From ZC4RG42 sp036676355 (GTDB lineage: Bacteria > Pseudomonadota > Gammaproteobacteria > Burkholderiales > SG8-39), in assembly GCA_036676355.1 (NCBI GenBank), contig JAKFDA010000054.1, positions 1-64,000 of the forward strand: a stretch of DNA of 64,000 nucleotides. Direction: 5' to 3'. Each line of letters begins with the position of its first letter. The first letter of the stretch is position 1. Shown here piece by piece: positions 58,671-64,000 of this stretch. Below the pieces are notes generated by a model that was not told the DNA's origin, did not search any database, and saw only the letters and a list, made by a program, of their open reading frames with translations. A program made the translations under genes and the position numbers.

Positions 58671-59261
58671 TCAAACGGCTCTCAGACGTTCCTGCTTGCG
58701 TATGCGTTTATCCAGTCGCGCCACGGCGTCGCGCAAGTCAGCCACGTCCCGGCCGGCATCTTCGACCGCTTGCCGGCGTACAAGGAATTGTGCCTCCTCA
58801 CGCAAATATTCGGAAAAATTTTCGCCCAGGCGTTGCGCGCCCTCTTTTTGCCATGCCATGAAATGGCGCCCGGACTCTGCCACGCGATGGGCGATCGCAT
58901 CGCCGAACAGGAGCGACAGGTCCTCTTCGACGTCCCAGCGCAAGTTGCGGAACAGGAACTGGACGGCTGCTGCCAGTTCAGTGTCGCCGTCAATGCGGAT
59001 TTCGCGCACCGCCGCTTCGTCGCGCCGCATCAGGCCCGGCACAGTGCCGGCGCGGATGTCGAGCCTAAGGTCGGGCGATTCGTTGCGCGCCGCTTCGAGC
59101 AGCCCGCCGTCGGTGATCTGCAGGCGCAGCGTCGGCAGCGGCGCGAGACGCAGCTGAATGCTCTTCGACGCGAAGGGGCGCAGTCGAGCGCGGGCCCAAT
59201 CTTCACGCGCGAGCAGATGGTTGATGCATGCGACGAACGGCTGATGCAAGAGTGCGTTCAT
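58671..59261 (-). CDS. ubiJ: Ubiquinone biosynthesis accessory factor UbiJ
   Basis: 196 residues. SCP2-like lipid-binding N-terminal domain ('LRLAPLPTLRLQITDGGLL'), and a C-terminal coiled coil ('DVADLRDAVARLDKRIRKQE'). UbiJ with UbiK organises the ubiquinone complex. ATG 59261 is chosen as the usual 'MNALLHQPF'-type start. Lies downstream of the Tim44-like gene. Confidence 0.92.
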   Translation of the reverse strand: MNALLHQPFVACINHLLAREDWARARLRPFASKSIQLRLAPLPTLRLQITDGGLLEAARNESPDLRLDIRAGTVPGLMRRDEAAVREIRIDGDTELAAAVQFLFRNLRWDVEEDLSLLFGDAIAHRVAESGRHFMAWQKEGAQRLGENFSEYLREEAQFLVRRQAVEDAGRDVADLRDAVARLDKRIRKQERLRAV

Positions 59262-59288
59262 AGATGAAGCCCCGCGAACTGCTACAAG

Positions 59289-59316
59289 CAAGAACCGCCC
59301 CGAAGGGCGGTTCTTG
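59289..59316 (-). terminator. Strong UUCG hairpin after the Tim44-like gene
   Basis: A 12-bp perfect stem (59289-59300 with 59305-59316) capped by TTCG on the minus strand. It is 17 bp after the stop. No long T-run follows, so it may slow polymerase or protect mRNA ends rather than terminate fully. Confidence 0.55.
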
Positions 59317-59332
59317 GCAGGGGTGCATATAC

Positions 59333-60184
59333 TTAATCGACTTGCTGAATGCCGGCGAGGAGCCAGCCGCTGTTGCCGGTGGCCGGCTTTTGCAGGTGCC
59401 AGAGCTCTTCGAACCGCGTGGGCGCGCTGTCACCTTCTTCGCGCAGCATGCCCGAGAAGCGAATGCTGGCCCAGTGCACCAGACCTTCGGTCGTGACCTC
59501 TTCCAGTCGCGCCTCCAGCGTAACCACATCGGTCCGCTGCGCCGCGCCCTGCCGCTCATCCAGTTCCCGCTTCAGTTCGGCATACAGTTCATCCGTCACG
59601 AAATCGCGAATCGACTCCGCGTCGCCCTTGTCGTTCGCGGCTTGCAGCGCTACGAATTGACGCTTCGCTTCGCGCAGAAAGGTTTCGCTATCGAAACCGG
59701 CCGGTACCGCAGGCGTTGGCTCCTGCGCTCGCATCGCGCCGCCGCCGCCGAAAGTAGCAGCGGGCGGTGCAGCGACCGGGTCGCGATCCGGCCCGGCGTA
59801 CTGCATGCGCTGGCGCTGCTGTTGTCCGCCACCCATGCCGCGCAGCAAGGCGCGAATGGCGAAGAACACGACTGCCGCAATGAGCATTGCGACCAGCAGC
59901 GAGCCCATTTGCTCGCCGAACAGCGCGGCCAAGCCCAGGCCGGCGGCCAGACCGGCCAGCGGCGCCAGCCAGCGGCCCATGCCGGGACGCGCGGTCGGTG
60001 CGGCGGCCGGCGCGGCCGCGTTCTGCTGCTGTCCCGCCTGTTGTTGCTGCGCGGGTTTCTGCGGTGCCATCTGACGTTGCGCGCCAAGCGAACGGGCGCC
60101 ACCCAGGCGTCTGGCTTCAGCCTGCTCCATCACCATGCCGGTGCACAGCACCGCGGCAAACGCCATTAACAGCCACTTTTTCAT
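59333..60184 (-). CDS. Tim44-like domain protein
   Basis: 283 residues. Signal peptide or anchor (1-24, 'KKWLLMAFAAVLCTGMVMEQA'), Gln/Ala/Pro-rich low-complexity segment (about 40-65), glycine-rich membrane segment(s) (about 70-110), then a C-terminal Tim44/MRPL45-like domain ('SETFLREAKRQFVALQAAND'). Role in bacteria unclear; the domain binds membranes in mitochondria. ACGGAG upstream supports ATG 60184. Its position between ubiE and ubiJ is a standing arrangement in Betaproteobacteria. Confidence 0.9.
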   Translation of the reverse strand: MKKWLLMAFAAVLCTGMVMEQAEARRLGGARSLGAQRQMAPQKPAQQQQAGQQQNAAAPAAAPTARPGMGRWLAPLAGLAAGLGLAALFGEQMGSLLVAMLIAAVVFFAIRALLRGMGGGQQQRQRMQYAGPDRDPVAAPPAATFGGGGAMRAQEPTPAVPAGFDSETFLREAKRQFVALQAANDKGDAESIRDFVTDELYAELKRELDERQGAAQRTDVVTLEARLEEVTTEGLVHWASIRFSGMLREEGDSAPTRFEELWHLQKPATGNSGWLLAGIQQVD

Positions 60185-60216
60185 CGCCACACTCCGTAGG
60201 GAATTATTTTTATGGG

Positions 60217-60948
60217 TTAAAGATTAAAACCGCGGTGCAGGGCCACCACGCCCGCGGCGAGATTGAAGTATTCGACGTTGCGCAGCCCGGCTTGTTCCAT
60301 CATGCCGCGCAACGTTTCCTGATCGGGGTGCATGCGGATCGACTCGGCCAGATAGCGATAACTCGCCTCGTCGTCGGCGATGCGTTTGCCCAGCCAAGGC
60401 AGGACCTTGAAAGAATACCAGTCGTAGGGTTTTTTCAGCGGCTTCCAGATCCGCGAAAACTCCAGCACCAGCAAGCGCCCCCCCGGTCGCAATACACGCC
60501 GCATTTCCGCCAGCGCACGATCCTTGTGGGTCATGTTGCGCAGCCCGAAGGCCACCGAAACGCAGTCGAAATAGTGGTCCGGAAAGGGCAGCCGCTCCGC
60601 GTCGCATTGCGCCACCGGTACGATGCGGCCGCGATCCAGCAAGCGGTCGCGCCCGACAGTAAGCATCGAACGATTGATATCGGTGAGCCAGATTTCGCCG
60701 CTGACACCGGCGCGCTTGACGAACGCGGCGGTCAGATCGCCGGATCCGCCCGCGACATCGAGCACCCGGCTGCCCTCGCGCACGCCGCTTTGCGCGATGG
60801 TGAAAGCCTTCCACAGGCGATGCATGCCCGCGGACATGAGGTCGTTCATCAAGTCGTACTTGGACGCGACCGAATGAAAGACTTCAGCGACTTTCTGTGC
60901 CTTGTCCTGCTCGGGAACCTGCTGAAAACCGAAATGCGTTTCTGACAT
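60217..60948 (-). CDS. ubiE: Ubiquinone/menaquinone C-methyltransferase UbiE
   Basis: 243 residues. SAM methyltransferase for demethoxyquinol: 'VFHSVASKYDLMNDLMSAGMH', SAM loop 'VLDVAGGSGDLTAAF', 'FDCVSVAFGLRNMTHKDRAL' and C-terminal 'AAGVVALHRGFNL'. ATG 60948 matches 'MSETHFGF'-type starts. It follows the DUF971 gene by 41 bp and precedes Tim44 by 32 bp. Confidence 0.97.
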   Translation of the reverse strand: MSETHFGFQQVPEQDKAQKVAEVFHSVASKYDLMNDLMSAGMHRLWKAFTIAQSGVREGSRVLDVAGGSGDLTAAFVKRAGVSGEIWLTDINRSMLTVGRDRLLDRGRIVPVAQCDAERLPFPDHYFDCVSVAFGLRNMTHKDRALAEMRRVLRPGGRLLVLEFSRIWKPLKKPYDWYSFKVLPWLGKRIADDEASYRYLAESIRMHPDQETLRGMMEQAGLRNVEYFNLAAGVVALHRGFNL

Positions 60949-60989
60949 GGATGAGGAATCTGGAATCTGATATGCGGCGTGCCGCCGAC

Positions 60990-61439
60990 TCAATGGTGGT
61001 GGCCGCAGCCACCGCCGCCACCGCTGTCCTCACCGCACACTGCGGCCTTTGGATCCGGCGCGCTGCCCGGCTCCCGGCTGGCGCCGGCCTGTTCCAGGCG
61101 CTGAATATACTCGGCCCACAATTCTTCCCGGTCCGTACCCAGGTCGTACAGGTAGCTCCAGGAATAGATACCGGTGTCGTGGCCGTCGGTAAAAAGCGGC
61201 TTGATGCCATAGCTGCCGGCCGGCTCGATCGAGGCGATGCCGATGTCCTTCTTGCCGGTTTGCAGGACCTCCTGCCCGGGCCCGTGTCCGCGCACTTCGG
61301 CGGACGGGCTGTAGACCCGCAGCAATTCGAACGGCAGTTCGAATCGGGCGCCATCCGAAAAAGAAATCTCCATCAGCCGCGACACGCTGTGCAGCTTGAT
61401 TTCGGTGGGAACGGGGGTATTGGAAGAGAGACCGGCCAT
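60990..61439 (-). CDS. DUF971 (gamma-butyrobetaine hydroxylase-like N-terminal) protein
   Basis: 149 residues from ATG 61439. DUF971 domain: 'LMEISFSDGARFELPFELLR' and 'SYGIKPLFTDGHDTGIYSWSYLYDLG' in parts. The C-terminal tail is Gly-rich with Cys and three terminal His ('GGGGGCGHHH'), likely binding metal. Related folds occur in Fe-S maturation factors, but the function is unknown here. First of the ubiE operon. Confidence 0.88.
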   Translation of the reverse strand: MAGLSSNTPVPTEIKLHSVSRLMEISFSDGARFELPFELLRVYSPSAEVRGHGPGQEVLQTGKKDIGIASIEPAGSYGIKPLFTDGHDTGIYSWSYLYDLGTDREELWAEYIQRLEQAGASREPGSAPDPKAAVCGEDSGGGGGCGHHH

Positions 61440-61495
61440 GGCTGAACCATTTCGAGTGTGGATGAATGATAACGGAGTGCGCGCAGCACTTCGAC

Positions 61496-61513
61496 TTGTA
61501 ACAAAATCGTCAC
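61496..61513 (+). promoter_or_regulatory. Pho box upstream of phoB
   Basis: TTGTAAC (61496-61502), AAAA, TCGTCAC (61507-61513): two diverged CTGTCAT-like heptamers separated by 4 A. They end 10 bp before TAGAAT (61524-61529), the normal Pho-box to -10 distance. Suggests autoregulation by PhoB. Confidence 0.65.
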
Positions 61514-61560
61514 GCAACCGCCATAGAATGCGTTCGTTGGCATTAGAGACCGAAACGCGC

Positions 61561-62247
61561 ATGCCCGCAAACATACTTGTCGTCGAAGACGAGCCGGCGA
61601 TCCAGGAATTGCTGGCGCTCAACCTCGAGCACGCCGGCCATCATGTCCTGCGTGCCAAGGATGCCGAGCAGGCCAATGAGCTTGTTCGACACGCTTTGCC
61701 CGATCTCATTCTGCTCGACTGGATGCTGCCCGGCCAGTCGGGCGTCCAGTTCGCCCGTTCCTTGCGGCAGGGCGAGCGCACCAGGCAGGTGCCGATCATC
61801 ATGCTGACCGCGCGCGGGCAGGAGCACGATAAGGTGGCCGGCCTCGACTCGGGCGCGGACGATTATGTGACCAAGCCTTTCAGTCCGCGCGAATTGCTGG
61901 CGCGCATCAACGCGGTGCTGCGCCGACGGGCGCCGCAATTGACCGACGAGCCGATTGAGGTTTCCGGGCTGCGGCTCGATCCGGTCACCCATCGTGTTTC
62001 GGCCGAGGGCAGGAATCTCGAGCTCGGGCCGACCGAGTTTCGTCTGATGCATTTCCTGATGACGCACCCGGAGCGGGTGCACAGTCGCACGCAGTTGCTG
62101 GATCAGGTGTGGGGCGACCACGTTTTCGTCGAAGAACGCACGGTCGATGTGCATATTCGTCGTTTGCGCAAGGCACTCGAACCGACCATGCATGACCGCC
62201 TCATCGAAACGGTGCGCGGCAGCGGCTATCGACTCGCGGCGTTGTAA
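61561..62247 (+). CDS. phoB: Phosphate regulon response regulator PhoB
   Basis: 228 residues. Receiver with Asp53 ('LILLDWMLPGQSG') and Lys in 'YVTKPFSPRELLARI'; winged-helix OmpR-type DNA-binding domain ('RVHSRTQLLDQVWGDHVFVE', 'VDVHIRRLRKAL'). Start 'MPANILVVEDEPAIQEL' is typical. Activates genes for phosphate scavenging. Promoter has a Pho box. Confidence 0.97.
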   Translation: MPANILVVEDEPAIQELLALNLEHAGHHVLRAKDAEQANELVRHALPDLILLDWMLPGQSGVQFARSLRQGERTRQVPIIMLTARGQEHDKVAGLDSGADDYVTKPFSPRELLARINAVLRRRAPQLTDEPIEVSGLRLDPVTHRVSAEGRNLELGPTEFRLMHFLMTHPERVHSRTQLLDQVWGDHVFVEERTVDVHIRRLRKALEPTMHDRLIETVRGSGYRLAAL

Positions 62248-62441
62248 TTCCGGCGCGCTGCGCACTGTCCGGTAGTGAGCACTTTCTGCTAAGGTTCAGC
62301 CCCGCGCATTATGACGTCTTGACGTCTGCGCACAGACCCACGCACCGCTTGCGCGCGATGCGGCGGCCCGTAATCGTGATATTTGCATGACACGCGCTCG
62401 GCGCTCCATTTCGCGGTCATCAACATACTTCTGGATTCCTG
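62248..62441. other. Non-coding gap between phoB and phoR
   Basis: No gene seen. It contains GACGTCT twice in tandem (around 62318-62333) and GC-rich inverted segments. phoB and phoR usually lie close together, so the gap may hold a second promoter or an element. Confidence 0.4.
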
Positions 62442-63773
62442 TTGAAGTTCCTTTGGCTTCGTGCACTGGTGTTGCCGGCGATGATTGTGTTCGCCGGGCT
62501 CGCGGTCTGGCCTTTCGCCGGCAGATTCTGGGCGCTGCTGCTGATTGCCGCCGGCTTCACCTGGATCCTGGTTCGGCATATCCGCAACCTGCAGGCCCTC
62601 AATCTGTGGTTGCGTGATCCTGCCGGCGCTCAAGTGCCGATGGGGAGCGGCGTCTGGGAAGATGTCTTCAGCGCGCTCTATCGTTATGTGCGCACCAGCC
62701 AACAGTATCAACATCGCCTGACCGGGCAGTTGGCGCGGTTTCGCAGCGCCGGCCAGGCCATGCCCGATGGCGTAATCGTCCTCAACGGCCAGAATCACAT
62801 CATCTGGTGCAACAGCTCGGCGGAACGATGGTTCGGGCTGGAAGCGAGGCAGGACATCGGCCAGCACATCCTCAACCTCGTGCGCAATCCGGAATTCGCC
62901 GCTTACATCAACGGCGGGCGTTATGACGAGCCGGTGATCCTGCGCGTGGCGCGCGGGGAAGAACTGGTCTTGTCGCTGCGCGTCGTGCCCTACGGTCAGG
63001 ACGAGAAGCTTCTGCTCTCGCGCGATGTGACCCAGGCCGAAAAGCTGGAAACGATGCGGCGCGATTTCGTCGCCAACGTATCGCACGAATTGAAGACGCC
63101 GCTCACCGTGGTCAGCGGCTTTCTCGAAGCCATCGCTGACGGCATGGTCACGCTGGACGAGCCGCGCGGCCGGCAGGCGCTGAGTCTGATGCGCAGCCAG
63201 ACGGATCGCATGCTGCGGCTGATCGAAGATCTGTTGATGCTGTCCACGCTCGAGGCGAGCGCGGCGCCGTCAAACGAGAGTCCAATCGATGTGTCGCACC
63301 TGCTGAACAACCTGCAGCAGGAAGCGCAGGCCTTGTCCGGCGCACGCCATACCGTCCTCGTCCGTCCCGGACCGGCTGCGATCCTGTATGGCGATGAGCG
63401 CGAAATCACCAGCGCGATCGGCAATCTGGTCAGTAACGCCGTTCGCTACACGCCGGCGGGCGGTTACATCAGCTTGGTGTGGGACGTTAAAGAGGGCGAA
63501 GGTTGGGTCAGCGTGGAAGACACCGGTCCCGGTGTAGAGGCTCGCCACATTCCGCGCCTGACCGAGCGCTTCTATCGAATCGACACCGGCCGCTCGCGCG
63601 AAAGCGGCGGTACGGGTCTTGGACTCGCCATCGTGAAGCATGTACTCACTCGCCATCAGGGCCGCCTGGAAATAGACAGCGAAGTGGGTCGCGGAAGCAT
63701 TTTTACGGCGATTTTTCCGGCCCGGCGGGTCATGCTTGCCAAGCCGGTTTCGGCCGCCGGCGCAGTGCAATAA
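62442..63773 (+). CDS. phoR: Phosphate regulon sensor histidine kinase PhoR
   Basis: 443 residues from TTG. Two N-terminal membrane helices (1-48), charged linker, PAS domain (about 105-190), phosphoacceptor His215 in 'NVSHELKTPLTVVSG', and HATPase with 'NLVSNAVRYTPAGG', 'VEDTGPGVE' and 'GGTGLGLAIVKH'. It senses phosphate status with the Pst/PhoU system and phosphorylates PhoB. A TTG start gives the expected length; no ATG is better. Confidence 0.96.
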   Translation: MKFLWLRALVLPAMIVFAGLAVWPFAGRFWALLLIAAGFTWILVRHIRNLQALNLWLRDPAGAQVPMGSGVWEDVFSALYRYVRTSQQYQHRLTGQLARFRSAGQAMPDGVIVLNGQNHIIWCNSSAERWFGLEARQDIGQHILNLVRNPEFAAYINGGRYDEPVILRVARGEELVLSLRVVPYGQDEKLLLSRDVTQAEKLETMRRDFVANVSHELKTPLTVVSGFLEAIADGMVTLDEPRGRQALSLMRSQTDRMLRLIEDLLMLSTLEASAAPSNESPIDVSHLLNNLQQEAQALSGARHTVLVRPGPAAILYGDEREITSAIGNLVSNAVRYTPAGGYISLVWDVKEGEGWVSVEDTGPGVEARHIPRLTERFYRIDTGRSRESGGTGLGLAIVKHVLTRHQGRLEIDSEVGRGSIFTAIFPARRVMLAKPVSAAGAVQ

Positions 63774-63786
63774 AACGCGCAGCCGG

Positions 63787-64000
63787 TCAGCCGATGACCT
63801 TGAAGCTGGCCAGATCGAAGTCGTAGCCGCGCTTTAAATGCTCCTGCAGACGGGCGCGCACCAGCATGCCGTCGAGTTGAATTTCGATTTCACGATCGGC
63901 CTGAAACCAGCCGCCCGGCAAAACCAGGCTGTTCGGGTTGGCGGTCGATTCGGGCAGTACGAATCCATGTGTATAGGCTTCGCCGGCTTTGTCGAGCGCC
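63787..64000 (-). CDS. Unrecognised protein, C-terminal fragment
   Basis: Minus-strand frame open to the window edge, ending at a TGA at 63787-63789; about 70 residues visible. The end contains 'LVLPGGWFQADREIEIQLDG', then 'RLQEHLKRGYDFDLASFKV' and the terminus Ile-Gly. I do not recognise the family. Convergent with phoR, 13 bp apart. Its codon usage looks like its neighbours. Confidence 0.7.
   Translation of the reverse strand, partial: ALDKAGEAYTHGFVLPESTANPNSLVLPGGWFQADREIEIQLDGMLVRARLQEHLKRGYDFDLASFKVIG

Overview
The window is a dense, high-GC bacterial chromosome segment with about 70 protein genes, mostly core housekeeping. No rRNA, tRNA, CRISPR array, transposase or prophage was seen. 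Gene order points to a Betaproteobacterium (Nitrosomonadales/Rhodocyclales-like) or a close gammaproteobacterial relative. The order-level clues are hemL-thiE-thiD-rubredoxin-pilGHIJ-chpA-yqgE-ruvX-pyrR-pyrB-pyrC', the run prmA-zinc-ribbon gene next to a PfkB kinase, RNase II-tonB-aroE-mtgA, and DUF971-ubiE-Tim44-ubiJ-ubiB. A PEP-CTERM protein is also typical of environmental members of these groups. The taxonomic call is inference from gene order only.

Layout. 1-3000: tail of an OmpW porin, then a nitrogen operon on the minus strand (TorF-like porin, glnK, amtB) with a convincing sigma-54 promoter and NtrC palindrome. 3-6.3 kb: ubiK, comM, apaH and a convergent acyltransferase. 6.4-8.6 kb: a MITE-like inverted-repeat element, a glycine-zipper lipoprotein, a PfkB kinase and tpx. 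8.6-14.1 kb: a minus-strand operon (nucleotidyltransferase-like gene, TlpA thioredoxin, aroQ, accB, accC, prmA, zinc-ribbon membrane protein). 14.2-25.2 kb: mpl, a XanB2-type chorismatase, yqiA, RNase II, tonB, aroE, mtgA, an MFS transporter, mgtE and mscL. 25.3-28.1 kb: thiD-thiE-hemL. 28.2-38.2 kb: two tandem rubredoxins, then the Pil-Chp chemosensory operon that controls type IV pili. 38.3-42.2 kb: yqgE, ruvX and pyrimidine genes. 42.2-47.1 kb: yggU-yggT-proC, yggS and divergent pilT, then pilU. 47.2-54.7 kb: an RlmL-like methyltransferase, a sigma-54-driven PEP-CTERM protein, HemJ, a NodIJ-type ABC exporter, a hydrolase, a ferredoxin, a VanZ protein and a macrodomain. 54.8-61.4 kb: a sodium/solute symporter and the ubiquinone cluster. 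61.5-63.8 kb: phoB-phoR with a Pho box. The window ends in an unrecognised minus-strand gene.

Functional links. Ubiquinone recurs: ubiK, ubiE, ubiJ, ubiB and a chorismatase that may supply 4-hydroxybenzoate. Twitching motility is represented by pilGHIJ-chpA and by the retraction ATPases pilT and pilU. Nitrogen and phosphate control are visible directly as promoter elements.

The most interesting non-coding signals are the sigma-54/NtrC control of the porin-glnK-amtB operon, a second sigma-54 promoter with a palindrome upstream of the PEP-CTERM gene, a roughly 160-bp palindromic element between pilJ and chpA, and two related short elements lying at the stop codons of minus-strand genes. The dihydroorotase next to pyrB lacks most metal ligands. 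Long open frames antisense to real genes are common because of the codon bias and were left out.
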